64,000 bases of DNA from Spiroplasma sp. NBRC 100390 (GCF_001886495.1 NZ_CP018022.1:434001-498000), one strand, 5' to 3'; shown: positions 9,179-20,330, numbered from the stretch's first letter. Translations and numbers: made by a program. The notes: generated by a model from the sequence alone, not told the origin.

Positions 9179-9922
9179 ATGTCACAAGTTATTGGCTACT
9201 ATAGTAGTTACGAATCGTTTGGTGCTGTTGATGGTCCAGGGTTGCGGTTGGTATACTTTCTACAAGGTTGCCCATTACGGTGCAAATATTGTCACAATCC
9301 TGAAACACAAGTTGTTAACAAAGAAAAACCAATTACCGTTGCTGAAATTATTGATCATTATGAAAAATCAAAAGAATTTTATCGTCAGGGGGGAATAACA
9401 ATTTCGGGGGGTGAACCCTTGATGCAAATTGATTTTATTATTGCCTTATTTACTGAATTAAAAAAAAGGGGAATTCATACCTGTGTTGACACTTCCGTAG
9501 TAACCTTTAGTGAAAACCCACTTTTATTGCAAAAATGAGGTGAATTAGTAAAAGTTTGTGATTTATTTATTTGTGATATTAAAGAAATTAATTCAGCTCG
9601 TCATAAGGAATTAACAGGATTAGGAAACGAAAATATTTTAAAGGGAATTAAATGATTAGATGAACAAGGTGCTAATTTATGAATTCGTCATGTTCTAGTT
9701 CCGGGCTATACCGATACGAAAGAAAATTTAACAGGAATTGGCCATTTTATTAAAGATTTAAAACATATGGAAAAATTCGAAATTTTACCATATCATAATA
9801 TGATGGTTCCAAAATATGACAATATGAATCGTAAATTTGAACTACCAGAAGTAGTTCCACCAACACGAGAATATTGTCAAGAATGTTTAAAAATTATTAA
9901 CAAAGCCATGCACGATGCATAA
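9179..9922 (+). CDS. pflA: Pyruvate formate-lyase-activating enzyme
   Basis: A 247-aa radical-SAM enzyme that abstracts hydrogen from the PFL (and GrcA) glycine using S-adenosylmethionine and a [4Fe-4S] cluster. The cluster motif CPLRCKYC is near residue 31-38, with the SAM-binding GGEP (ITISGGEPL, about 78-86) and the family's ESFGAVDGPGLR opening. Three Trp are encoded by TGA. AGGAGAG lies 6 nt before ATG. It stands alone between two terminators, near grcA and upstream of adhE, which disposes of the acetyl-CoA made by PFL. Confidence 0.95.
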
Positions 9923-9923
9923 T

Positions 9924-9953
9924 AAAAAATCACATCAAATGATGTGATTTTTT
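9924..9953. terminator. Bidirectional terminator between pflA and the TIR-like gene
   Basis: A 13-bp stem AAAAAATCACATC / GATGTGATTTTTT with loop AAAT, flanked by A and T runs so it can serve both converging genes. Confidence 0.85.
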
Positions 9954-10458
9954 ATTGGTTATGACGGAATAAGACAGCTTGGTTGTTAGGTCTATAAGTT
10001 TTAGTATTATGATATGCATCATTAACTCATTGAGTTACGTTCATATTAATAATATTTCAATTATATAATTGAGCGTATTTATTTTTGACATTACTCATTA
10101 ATCGTGATGGGATTGTGGCTGGATCAGTTAGTTTTTTACTAAACCCAAAGTTATTGTTTGTACTAAGAATAATTCCGAAGAGACCTTTTTGTTGATTCAG
10201 AATTCCAGCAATTGTTCAATCCACAATTTTCTGCTTTCATGTTTCACTACCAACAAGGATAATTGCTGCTTTTGCGTCGGTAATAATTGTTGTTTCAATG
10301 TGTTTAATTAACATTTCATCAGTAAATAAACCATTATTAATTTCAGGTAATAGCGCAGGACAGATAAAATCAAAGGTTTTTTCGTATTTGGTTAGAAACG
10401 TATTTTTTGCTTCTTCATCATTGGGATGAGAAATTAGTAAAATTTTGTCTTTTTGCAT
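9952..10458 (-). CDS. TIR-like (DUF1863 / Thoeris ThsB-like) domain protein
   Basis: A 168-aa single-domain protein. It starts MQKDKILLISHPNDEEAKN, like the first beta strand of TIR-like folds. It carries the best-conserved core of the DUF1863 family: a regulated helix then AAIILVGSETWKQKIVDWTI and AGILNQQKGLFGIIL, matching the family pattern vivLVG..T....WvdwEI...kGllgI. The TIR NADase glutamate position appears as T or D here and is uncertain. Four Trp use TGA. It is divergent from adhE and convergent with pflA, with no obvious partner gene. A defence or NAD-signalling role is inference only. Confidence 0.65.
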
Positions 10459-10662
10459 TGGTTACCTCCTTTTATTAATTATAACGAATAGTAAAAAAGA
10501 AATGGAATTTTTTATTTTTTTCAATAGTGGTACCGTAAAAATTAAGATTTTTATATTTTTTTTTGAAAATTTTTGGTAATTTTATTAGGGAAACAATGAT
10601 AAAAAAATAAAAATATAGTATAAATATAAATATAGAAAGAAAAAAGGAGTAAGTTTAAAGTT

Positions 10663-13290
10663 ATGGAAAATAAAAAAATTCAAGGATTGATTGAGCGAGT
10701 TGGGGTAGCTCAAAAAATCTTTGCTACTTTTTCACAAGAACAAGTTGATAAAGTATTCTATGCAGCAGCAGTAGCTGCAAATAAGGCACGGATTGAATTA
10801 GCAATTGATGCGGTTCATGAAACAAAGATGGGAATTATTGAAGATAAAATTATTAAGAATCACTATGCTGCTGAATATGTTTACAACAAGTATCGTGATA
10901 GTAAAACAGTGGGGGTTTATGAAGAAAATGTTGGATTAGGATACCAATTAGTATATGAACCAGTTGGAATCATTGCAGCGGTTATTCCAACAACTAATCC
11001 AACGGCAACAGCTATTTTTAAAACAATGTTAGCATTAAAAACAAGAAATGGTATTATCATTTCACCACACCCGGGAGCAAAAGATTGTACAATTAAAGCC
11101 GCAAAAATTATCTTAGATGCTGCAGTAGCGGCGGGAGCACCAAAAGATATTATTGCCTGAGTTGAAGATGCTCAAATTCAAGATACAACTGATTTAATGC
11201 AAGCAGCTGATTTAATTTTAGCAACTGGTGGACCAGGGATGGTTAAATCAGCTTATTCATCGGGAAAACCAGCGATTGGGGTTGGTGCTGGAAACTGTCC
11301 AGCAATTATTACTGAATTAGCTGATTTGGACACTGCAACATCATCAATTATTCAATCAAATACTTTTGATAATGGTGTTATTTGTGCAACTGAAAATGCG
11401 GTGATTGTTGTTGAAAAAGTTTATGATCAAGTAGTTAAACTATTTGAAGCAAAAAATGGCTATGTAATGACCAAAAAAGAAGATTTAGATAAAATCCGTA
11501 AGGCAATGTTTAAAGAAGGAAAATATGGGGTTTTAAATGCTGCTTTAGTAGGTCAAACACCACAAACAATTGCAAAGTTAAGTGGAGTTACAATTCCGGA
11601 AAATACAAAATTAATTTTATGTGTGGCAGAAAAAACAAGTCATGATGAACCATTAGCCCATGAAAAATTATCAACTTATGTTTCATTATATAAAGCAAAA
11701 GATTTTGATCATGCATTAACAATGGCAAAAGAATTGTTAACAATGGGACCAGGACATACTGCTAGTTTATGAACTGATGAGATTAAAGGTAAAAATGAAA
11801 TTGCGTTATGACGCGATCAATGTAATGCTGGAAGAATGGTTATTAATATGCCAGCAAGTTTAGGGGCAGTTGGTGATATGTATAATTTTTATTTAGCACC
11901 ATCATTTACCTTAGGATGTGGTAGTTGAGGAGGAAATTCAACTTCAACAAACATTGAACCAAAACACTTATTAAATACTAAAACTGTTGCAATGAGGAGA
12001 GAAAATATGCAATGAATGAGATTACCAGAACGAATTTATCATAAATTTGGTTGTTTACCAATCGCGTTACAAGATTTAAAAGAATGAAATAGTAAAAAAG
12101 CCTTTATTGTGACAGACCCAATGATTAATCAATTATATGGAACACGAGTAACGAGTGTTTTAGAAGATTTGGGTATTAAATATGATGTTTTTGCGGATGT
12201 TGAACCAAATCCAACCTTTGCGACAACTGAACGTGGGGTTAAATCAATGCAAAACTCAAAGCCAGATGTTGTTATTGCAATTGGTGGAGGTAGTGCAATG
12301 GATGCTGCCAAAATGATTTGATTAATGTATCAACATCCGGATGTTAAATTTGCTGATTTAGCAATGACTTTTAATGATATTCGAAAACGAATTGTTAAGT
12401 TCCCAGTTATTGATAAATCAGTACGCTTGGTATGTATTCCAACAACATCAGGAACAGGTTCAGAAGTAACACCATTTTCTGTTATTACAGATGATAAAAC
12501 ACATATTAAGTATCCTTTAGCAGATTATGCTTTAACACCAGATATGGCAATTGTTGATCCAGAATTAACATTAACAGTGCCAAAAGGGGGAACTAATGCT
12601 CCGGCATTAGATGCTTTAACGCATTTATTTGAATCATATGTTTCGGTGTTAGCAACAGATTACACTGATCCATATGCCTTGCAAGGAATCAAAACAATTT
12701 TTGAGTATTTACCAGATGCTTATCATAATGGACAAACCGCTGTTAAAGCAAGATGCAAAATGGCGGATGCCGCAACCCAAGCTGGAATGGCCTTTGCTAA
12801 TGCATTTTTAGGATTAGTTCATTCAATGTCGCATAAAATTGGAGGAGAATTTGGAGTTATTCATGGTTCAGCAAATTCAATTTTATTACCATATATTATT
12901 CGTTATAATGCTGCAACAATTTTAGATGGAGGAAAACAAACTTACTTCTCACAATATACTGTTGCTAATGCTTTAGAACGTTATGCACAAATTGCAAAAT
13001 ATTGTGGAGTAAAAGGAAATAATGATGCTGAATTAGTTGATAAATTAATTGCTAATGTCCAAGCTTTATCAAAAGATGTTGAAATTCCTGCTTCATTTAA
13101 AGATTATTTTGCAAAATTTAATATTACAGTTAGTGAAAAAGAATTCTTGACAGTTGTTGATAAAATGTCGCAAGATGCTTTTGATGACCAATGTACACCA
13201 GCAAATCCACGGATTCCGTTAATTAGTGATATTAAACAAATTTATTTAGATGCTTATCACGGTATTGCCGTAAAACCATTAAAAAAATAA
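10663..13290 (+). CDS. adhE: Bifunctional acetaldehyde-CoA/alcohol dehydrogenase
   Basis: An 875-aa AdhE converting acetyl-CoA through acetaldehyde to ethanol with two NADH. The N-terminal ALDH half has the catalytic Cys in DNGVICATENAVIV (about 247). The linker leads to the Fe-dependent ADH half, with the GGGSAMDAAK nucleotide loop and metal ligands in NAPALDALTHLFESY and VHSMSHKIGGEFGVIHG. Seven or so Trp are TGA. AAAAGGAG precedes ATG. The gene is monocistronic with a terminator at 13335. With pflA/grcA nearby it forms the ethanol branch of mixed-acid fermentation, regenerating NAD+. Confidence 0.97.
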
Positions 13291-13334
13291 GAAATAAACT
13301 GTAACCTTTTTATTAAACTTATTGTTATTTTTGT

Positions 13335-13364
13335 AAAGAACTATTTTTTGATAGTTCTTTTTTT
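13335..13364 (+). terminator. Terminator after adhE
   Basis: AAAGAACTAT (13335-13344) pairs with ATAGTTCTTT (13351-13360), then T residues. Confidence 0.85.
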
Positions 13365-13404
13365 ATGATATTATGTATGAAACAAGGTACGAGAGAAAGT
13401 GGGA

Positions 13405-13902
13405 ATGAAGATGAAACGAACAATTACATTAGCAGCCGGGTGTTTTTGAGGAACACAAGCTTATTTTGATCGTCAACCAGGAGTTTTAACAACGACCGTT
13501 GGTTATGCTAATGGTCATCAAGCAAGTGTGACATATGATGAGGTTTGTAAGAATGAAACGGGATTTGTTGAAGCTTGCCAAATTACTTTTGATGAAACAA
13601 TTATTTCATTAGAAAAATTATTAACTAAGTATTGGCAAGTAATTGACCCAACCCTATTAAATCAACAAGGGAATGATGTTGGTTCGCAATATCGAACAGG
13701 AATTTATTATTATGAAGCAGATGAAACATGAGGACGCCCAATTATTCTTAAGTCACGGGATGAAATTGCAAAACAGTATCAGAAACAAATTGTGACAGAA
13801 ATTCAACCATTATCGTTATATCTTTTAGCAGAAGAATATCATCAAAAGTATTTGGAAAAAAATCCAACAGGGTATTGTCATATTAATTTAACAAAAAGTT
13901 AG
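13405..13902 (+). CDS. msrA: Peptide methionine-S-sulfoxide reductase
   Basis: A 165-aa MsrA reducing methionine-S-sulfoxide. The catalytic motif GCFWG (AAGCFWGTQAYFD) begins at about residue 11, and the glycine/tyrosine-rich [22 protein letters not shown] and C-terminal [16 protein letters not shown] segments are present, the last with a resolving Cys candidate. Two Trp are TGA. GAGAGAAAG places the start at 13405; ATG 13411 is in frame. It is separate from msrB at 3711. Oxidised-protein repair fits an organism with few antioxidant enzymes. Confidence 0.93.
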
Positions 13903-13940
13903 AGCCCTAGTCATATTGATATTGTATTAGCTATTTTTTA

Positions 13941-13963
13941 AACCGTTCAATAGACGGTTTTCT
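13941..13963 (+). terminator. Terminator after msrA
   Basis: AACCGT / ACGGTT stem (13941-13946, 13954-13959) followed by TTTC; a weaker hairpin than its neighbours. Confidence 0.55.
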
Positions 13964-14010
13964 TCTTTGCCATTATATATAACAATCTGGCTTTTTAATT
14001 AAAAAATAAC

Positions 14011-14063
14011 TTTATCAAATTAATTGCAAAATTTTAATGATATTTTGCAATTAATTTGATAAA
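14011..14063. repeat. Perfect 22-bp palindrome with TTTATCAAATTA termini
   Basis: Arms 14011-14032 and 14042-14063 are exact reverse complements, with a 9-nt loop TTTAATGAT. Outer bases are TTTATCAAATTAATTGC. A related longer element with the same termini lies at 49734-49860, so these may be members of one small palindromic repeat family. Confidence 0.7.
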
Positions 14064-14163
14064 TATTTATTCTATTTTTGATTTTTTATTTCTTTTATAA
14101 GATATTATTAATAGTTTAATTTTAATTATGCTATTAAGAATTGGGAAGGAACCATTTAAAAAA

Positions 14164-15825
14164 ATGAAAAAATTATTAACTATTTGAAGTGTAATAACAT
14201 TAACAGGTACGACTGGTCCAAATGTGGTATCTTGTAATAAACAAAATAATGAAGAGGTTGAAGATGATACTTATGGAAAAGATCTTGAAGTACTAAATGA
14301 AATTAAGACAAAAGCAAGTCAAGATATTAGTAATTATCTTAAAGCAAGGATGTATATTGATAGTAACAAAAATAATTTAGAAGATATTTATAAAAGGGTA
14401 AATCTGAGGAACTCATCTTATCAACTAAATTTAAATAAGTCAGATGATAAAAAATTAACAAATTATTTTATTAATGAATTTAACAATGTTTTTGATTATG
14501 TAAATCAAAATTTAAAAAATACATACTCAAATTATTTTCCAGACAAAATGCCACTAACATTTGAAGAAGACAAGACCACGATTGATGTTAGTTTTATTAA
14601 TGTCGAAGGAATTAAAAATAATTTTCCAGCAAATATTGTTGCTGAAGATTTTAAAGGGGCTAGAGTTAATTTAAAGACAGTAGTAAGTCTTAATTTTAAA
14701 ACAATGTTTTCAGAATTTGAAATATCAACAGTTTATAATGTAACAGAAAATCCAAGTGCCTTACAAACGCTTTCAAGTGAAGCAACAAAATTTTTATTAA
14801 AAAAACTACAAAGATATTTTAAGGATTTAGAAAATGTTGATTTTAGTACAAATAAGGTTTTTAAATCCTTATATGAACAAGTACAATGAGATTTTTCAAA
14901 AAAAATTGATGTTTTAAATGATACTTTAAAAAAATCACTTAAACAATATATTATTGGAAACGAGAAATTTCGAAATATTGATGTAACTTATAATAATGTG
15001 GCATTAATTGAACGTGTGAGTAACGGTGATTTATCAGAAGAAAATAAGGGTTCTGATAAATTGTTTAAAACCCAGAATGCGCGAGATTTAACATTATCAA
15101 ATTGGTTGAAAGGGACAGAAGAACCAAAAAGTATTAATAATGCAACAGAAAATGATTTTGTTAATTTTTATAAAAGTAGAATTGGTCGGGGATTAAATAT
15201 TAATGATAATGATTCTTTAACTTTAGGTAGTTTTAAATTTAATTTAAGTTATTTAAATATTGATGGAATGGGTCTTTCGGGATATGCCACTAATATTGAT
15301 GATGTTGATGATGACATGGGTAATAATATTATAATGACTTTAAATTTATCACGTGCTGCGATTGATCAAAAATTAAATAATTGAGCAAAAATTATCATTG
15401 CGTTTTGAAAACATATAAATACTGGTCCTTTTGCTAAAAAAGACACCGTTGAAATTACTGTCGCTAGTCGTTTATTTCGAACTATTTCAGAAGTGAATAA
15501 AAGAGATGGTTTAAAAGGCACTCTAAAAGTTTTGGTTGATAATTTTAAAAAAACAACGGAAGCACAAAGTTTAGAGGATATTGATTTATTTAAATTAATA
15601 TCTCATCCATCATTTAAAAAAACTAAGGGGAAAAGTAAAACCGATACTTCAGGTAGTCCAACTTTAATATGAGATTCTTCAAATAGTAAGAATTGAGCAG
15701 TATTGTTTACTTTTGGTGTAGATTTTGATAGTGGCTTATACTATTGTTTTGCATCTTCTTCAGATGATAAATCATTAAAAAATGATATTGATTTTAAAAT
15801 AAGTATTAAAAAAATCGTTTATTAA
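14164..15825 (+). CDS. Lipoprotein, family of the 51695/60042/61795 paralogues
   Basis: A 553-aa prolipoprotein: MKKLLTIWSVITLTGTTGPN then lipobox VVSC (Cys about 24). It shares landmarks in order with the proteins at 51695, 60042 and 61795: a heptad-like start (EVLNEIKTKASQDISNYLK), TYSNYFPDKMP (as DYSNYYIDTKP), a DVSFINVEGI strand, NDFVNFYKSRIGRG and FKFNLSYLNIDGMGLSGYA. The family is thus surface-anchored, and the conserved block near NFYKS..NLS.L.I.G..LSG is its hallmark. GGAAGGAA precedes ATG by about 10 nt. No T17 promoter is seen here, unlike its paralogues. It is followed 30 nt later by a C39-type peptidase gene. Confidence 0.8.
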
Positions 15826-15855
15826 ATTAAGTATTTTTATAAAAAGGAAAAACAA

Positions 15856-16761
15856 ATGAAAAAAAATACAAAAAAATGGTGATTATTAAATGTAAATTTA
15901 ATTCTTATTATTATTTTGCTTTTAAGTTTTATGTTGTATATATTATATTGTGCTTATGGAAAACGACACCCAAAATTAGCAGCGCAACCATTAGTTGATC
16001 CGATTTCGTTACGTTCAACAATCACCGAAGCTGATTTAGGAACAATTAACACGGATGGAGCGCATGTTCCAGCAGCAAGAGATATAAAACATAAATTAAA
16101 AGATAAGTATAATAATTTAAATATTAGTGATATTGATATATCAAATATTACACAATGAGATGCAACAATTACCGCAAAAGATAAAAGTACTTATAAGGGA
16201 AAAATACTAATCAAATATGTTATTAATAGAACGATGACTGATGGTTCGATTTCATTACGAGTAAGATTGTTTTATCAAGAAACAGATTATTGATGTGGAC
16301 CAGCCACATTACAAATGATTGTGGACTATTTTACGGATAAAGTTATTTCACAACAAGAATTATCAGCACAAATGTATACTGAGAATTATCATGGAACTTA
16401 TCCCGAATATATGGTTAAAAGTTTGAATGAAATAGCAACACCGAACAAACGACGTTATGTTAATAAAAGGTTACGCCAAAATTTTGGTGATAATATCAAT
16501 GAACAGAAAATATTTTATCAGGATGTTAAAAATAGTTTAGCACATAATTTTCCGGTTGCCTTAGCAATCTTTGGGAAATATCCTTGGTCAGGATATATGC
16601 GGCACTATGTTGTTATATATGGCATTTTGGTTGCAAGAAATTTTGAAAATTATAAATATTTAATTCTTGATCCAACTTTAGGAAAGTTAGATATAGAACA
16701 ATCTCAAATTCATAATCTTTTTAGCTTAGAAAATAACGGCAGAATCAGTATCTATCAATAA
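15856..16761 (+). CDS. Membrane-anchored C39-like cysteine peptidase
   Basis: A 301-aa protein. One N-terminal transmembrane anchor (LILIIILLLSFMLYILY, about 13-30) precedes a 110-residue extracellular linker containing ADLGTINTDGA and NISDIDISNIT, a repeat type common in mollicute lipoproteins. The C-terminal peptidase C39-like domain has catalytic Cys in TDYWCGPATLQM (about 144), His in MRHYVVIYG (about 248) and Asp in YLILDPTLG (about 269). The peptidase fold usually cleaves after Gly-Gly, or acts on cell-surface substrates. It shares an operon with the lipoprotein upstream (AAAAGG site), so it may process it or act with it at the surface. Confidence 0.8.
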
Positions 16762-16839
16762 AATATTTTTAAATGTTCTATTTTATTTTAGCCTTTGTTA
16801 AAGGGCAATAAATTTAAATAATAAATTGCATAAATATTA

Positions 16840-16867
16840 AAAGGTTTTTAAACTAAAACCTTTTTTA
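16840..16867 (+). terminator. Terminator upstream of mreB (end of 14164-16761 operon)
   Basis: AAAGGTTTT / AAAACCTTT stem (16840-16848, 16855-16863) followed by T residues. Confidence 0.8.
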
Positions 16868-16976
16868 TTGAAAAAAATTTTATTAACTTGGAGATTAAAA
16901 TAATATCGGAACATTAGTATTAATTATTGTTTTTATTTTAAAAAAAGCATATAATTACTATTAAGGAGGATTGGAT

Positions 16977-18017
16977 ATGGCGATGTTTAATAATAAAAAG
17001 CCAACTTTCATATCAATGGATTTAGGAACAGCTTATACCTTGGTTTATATATCAGGAAGCGGAATTGTTTATAATGAACCATCGATTGTGGCTTATAAAA
17101 TTAAAGAAAATAGAATTATTGCTGTTGGAAATGAAGCATATAAGATGATTGGAAAAGGAAATAAGACAATTAGAATTGTGCGACCAATGGTCGATGGGGT
17201 TATTACCGATATTCGTGCAACGGAAGCCCAATTAAAATATATTTTTAACCGTTTACGGATTAGTAAACAATTAGCTAATTCAATTATGTTATTAGCTACT
17301 CCGTCAGTAATTACGGAATTAGAAAAAAATGCTTTAAAGAAAATTGCAATGAACTTAGGTGCAACAAGGGTTTTTGTTGAAGAAGAAGTTAAAATGGCTG
17401 CTTTAGGTGGCGGGGTTGATATTTACAAACCTTTTGGAAACTTAGTTATTGATATGGGTGGAGGAACCACTGATATTGCTGTTCTTGCTTCAGGAGATAT
17501 TGTGTTATCAAAATCAGTAAAAGTTGCTGGGAACTATTTAAACGATGAAATTTTAAAATATGTTCGTTCACAATATGGTTTAGAAATTGGAATTAAAACA
17601 GCAGAAATGATTAAAATTGAAATTGGTTCATTAGCAAAACATGGCGATGAACGTAAAATGAAAGTATATGGACGAGATGTTGTTTCAGGGTTACCACGTG
17701 AAATTGAATTAACGCCAGAAGAAGTTCGTGAAGTGTTAAAAGTTCCAGTCTCACGGATTATTGATTTAGCCGTCCAAGTCTTAGAAGAAACACCACCAGA
17801 ACTAGCGGGAGACATCTTCCGAAACGGAATTACTATCTGTGGTGGTGGTGGTTTAATCAAAGGAATTGACCACTACTTTGAAGAAACTTTACAATTACCA
17901 GCTAAAATTGGAGAACAACCATTATTAGCGGTTATTAATGGAACAAAAAAATTTGAATCAGATATTTATGACATTATTCGTCAAGAGCACCAAAAAACAA
18001 AAGAATTGGATTATTAA
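16977..18017 (+). CDS. mreB: MreB-family actin-like cytoskeletal protein
   Basis: A 346-aa MreB. Phosphate-1 SMDLGTAYTLVY (about 13-24), catalytic-Glu region RVFVEEEVKMAALGGG (about 128-143), phosphate-2 VIDMGGGTTDIAV (about 155-167) and adenosine motif TICGGGGLIKG (about 283-293) are all intact, so it should bind and hydrolyse ATP. Spiroplasmas have several MreB paralogues that form a membrane-attached ribbon giving helicity and motility; I cannot say which paralogue this is. AGGAGGA favours ATG 16977 over TTG 16971. ldh follows 23 nt downstream, apparently the same operon. Confidence 0.95.
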   Translation: MAMFNNKKPTFISMDLGTAYTLVYISGSGIVYNEPSIVAYKIKENRIIAVGNEAYKMIGKGNKTIRIVRPMVDGVITDIRATEAQLKYIFNRLRISKQLANSIMLLATPSVITELEKNALKKIAMNLGATRVFVEEEVKMAALGGGVDIYKPFGNLVIDMGGGTTDIAVLASGDIVLSKSVKVAGNYLNDEILKYVRSQYGLEIGIKTAEMIKIEIGSLAKHGDERKMKVYGRDVVSGLPREIELTPEEVREVLKVPVSRIIDLAVQVLEETPPELAGDIFRNGITICGGGGLIKGIDHYFEETLQLPAKIGEQPLLAVINGTKKFESDIYDIIRQEHQKTKELDY

Positions 18018-18040
18018 TTGTTATTGGCTGATAGTTAATA

Positions 18041-18997
18041 ATGAAGAATCGTAAAATTGTTTTAGTCGGTTGTGGTGCAGTAGGGACATCGTTCCTTTAT
18101 GCTGCAATCAATCAAGGTTTAGCTCAAGAATATGTTTTAATTGATATTAATTATGAATGAGCAGAAGGGCACGCCTTGGATTTAGATGATTGTAATCCTG
18201 TCTTAGAGCGACCATTTTATAGCGTTAATGCCGGTACTTATCAAGACTGTGCTGATGCTGATATGGTTGTGGTAACGGCGGGACGTCCACAAAAAGAAGG
18301 TGAAACAAGATTAGAAATGATTGCTGATAATGCTAAAATTATGCAAGAAGTTGCTTTAGCAATTAAAGCTTCTGGTTTTGAGGGCATTTCTTTAATTGCA
18401 TCTAATCCCGTAGATATTTTAACTACTGTATATCAAAAGGTAACTGGTTTTAATCCGCACACAATTTTAGGGTCGGGGACTAGTTTGGATTCTGCTCGTT
18501 TACGTCGTCTGATTGGAAAAAAGTTAAATGTCCATCCTAGTTCAGTTCACGCTTATATTATGGGTGAACATGGCGATTCAGCAATGACAGCGTGAAGTTG
18601 TGCTTCAATTTTAGGGAAACGAATTAGCGACTATGTAGAAGAAGGGCGCTTAACACTTGAAGATCTAAAAGAATGTCAAAGTGATGCCATTAACATGGCA
18701 TACAAAATTATTGAAAAGAAAAAATCAACTTTTTATGGCATTGGTGTTGTTTTAGCCCATATTGCTCGTATTATTATTCGTGGGGAGAACCAAGCAATCT
18801 TAATTGGTGCATACTTAAGCGGCGAATATGGGCAGAATGGAATTTATACCGGTGTTCCAGCTGTGGTTAGCAACTATGGGTGGGAACGAATTATTAAATT
18901 ACATATTAATAATGAAGAACAAGAACAATTTAATAAATCTTGTCAAAAAATTCATGAGGCCGTAACTGTTGCTTTTCAAGCAATTGGGATTCAATAA
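18041..18997 (+). CDS. ldh: L-lactate dehydrogenase
   Basis: A 318-aa LDH reducing pyruvate to lactate with NADH. N-terminal Rossmann motif VLVGCGAVGTSF (about 6-17), substrate loop TAGRPQKEGETR with Gln at the lactate/malate specificity position, active-site Arg in RLRRLIG and catalytic His in MGEHGDSAM (about 177). Two Trp are TGA. No strong ribosome site is visible, so it may depend on coupling to mreB 23 nt upstream. With adhE it supplies NAD+ regeneration in a glycolysis-dependent cell. Confidence 0.95.
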
Positions 18998-19022
18998 AAC
19001 TGATTTATTATCAGTTTTTTTA
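18996..19022 (+). terminator. Terminator after ldh
   Basis: AAAACTGA / TCAGTTTT stem overlapping the ldh stop, followed by T residues. Confidence 0.8.
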
Positions 19023-19054
19023 TGTTATGATTTAAAAAATAGGAGGGAAGATTA

Positions 19055-20299
19055 ATGCAACAACCGTTAGCGTTTTTGTTACGCCCAACAGCAATTACTG
19101 ATATTATTGGACAAAGTCATATTATTAATGATCAAAATGGTCTTATTTCTCGAATGTTAAAATATAACTATGCTAGTTCATTAATTTTTTATGGTGATCC
19201 TGGTGTTGGGAAAAGTAGTATTGCGCGTGCTTTGGCAAATGATTTGCAATTAGAATATGCTGTTTTTAATGCTGAAATTGATAAGAAACAAGATTTAGAA
19301 AACATAATTAAAAAAGCTCAAAATGTTGATCGTTTTATTATTATTGTTGAAGAAGTTCACCGAATGAATAAAGATCGCCAAGATATTTTGTTACAATATT
19401 TAGAAAATGGGCACTTAATTATGTTTGCTTGTACGACTGAGAATCCCTATTTTGTCATTAATCCAGCGTTACGATCACGGGCAAATATTATTAAATTAGA
19501 GCGGATTACTACTGATGAAATGTTAATCGGGTTAAAAAAGTTAATTGCCACAAAAAAATTAGCATTAACAATTACCACTGAAGCATTGGAATTAATTTGC
19601 CAATTAGCTAGTGGTGATTTACGGATTGCAATTAATATCTTAGAATTATGTTTAAACTTATACCCCAAAGAAGAAATTACCACCGCAATTATTACAAGTA
19701 TTGCACCAACAGCAAATTTAATTAATTTTGCCGATGGTGATGAACACCATGATTTAAAATCAGCGTTACAGAAAGCAATTCGTGGCAGTGATGTTGATGC
19801 GGCATTGTATTATTTTGCTCGCTTATTGGCAAGTGGGGATCATGAAGCTTTGTTACGACGAATGCTAATTATTGCGTATGAAGATATTGGCTTAGCTAAT
19901 CCCTCGATTGCAATTCATGTGAAAGCTGCTGTTGATAGCTTTCGTCAAATTGGGTTACCCGAAGGACGAATTCCATTAGGATTAGCAATTGTTGAAATGT
20001 GTTTAAGTGAAAAATCAAATAGTGCTTATTTAGCAACGGACCAAGCTTATGACGATGTTTTAAATGGTAAAATTTATCCAATTCCGCATAATTTACGTGA
20101 TACAAGCTACGCTTCAGCAGTAAAATTAGGAAATGGGGTTGGTTATCAATATCCCCATGATTTTCCAAATGATTATGTTGTTCAGCAGTACTTACCAAAA
20201 GAAATGCTCGGAACTGTTTATTATCATCCCAAATTACATAGTGTGTATGAGAAACGAATCAATGAGTTATATCATCGTTTTAGGAATAAAACCAAGTAG
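19055..20299 (+). CDS. rarA: Replication-associated recombination protein RarA (MgsA) AAA+ ATPase
   Basis: A 414-aa AAA+ protein that acts at stalled replication forks and gaps. N-terminal QPLAFLLRPTAITDIIGQ resembles the family start. Walker A GDPGVGKSS (about 48-56) and a Walker B-like IIVEEVHRMNKDRQD (about 92-106; here EEVH in place of the usual DEIH) follow, then sensor-1 TTENPYFVINPALRSR, then the C-terminal tetramerisation region with YEDIGLANP. GGAGGGA precedes ATG. The Asp to Glu change in Walker B may be conservative. A terminator follows. Confidence 0.93.
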   Translation: MQQPLAFLLRPTAITDIIGQSHIINDQNGLISRMLKYNYASSLIFYGDPGVGKSSIARALANDLQLEYAVFNAEIDKKQDLENIIKKAQNVDRFIIIVEEVHRMNKDRQDILLQYLENGHLIMFACTTENPYFVINPALRSRANIIKLERITTDEMLIGLKKLIATKKLALTITTEALELICQLASGDLRIAINILELCLNLYPKEEITTAIITSIAPTANLINFADGDEHHDLKSALQKAIRGSDVDAALYYFARLLASGDHEALLRRMLIIAYEDIGLANPSIAIHVKAAVDSFRQIGLPEGRIPLGLAIVEMCLSEKSNSAYLATDQAYDDVLNGKIYPIPHNLRDTSYASAVKLGNGVGYQYPHDFPNDYVVQQYLPKEMLGTVYYHPKLHSVYEKRINELYHRFRNKTK

Positions 20300-20330
20300 T
20301 TACTTTAAAGTAACTTCTTGGTTTATTTTT
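20291..20330 (+). terminator. Terminator after rarA
   Basis: A near-perfect 16-bp stem from ACCAAGTAGTTACTTT, overlapping the stop codon, followed by a T-rich run. Confidence 0.85.
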
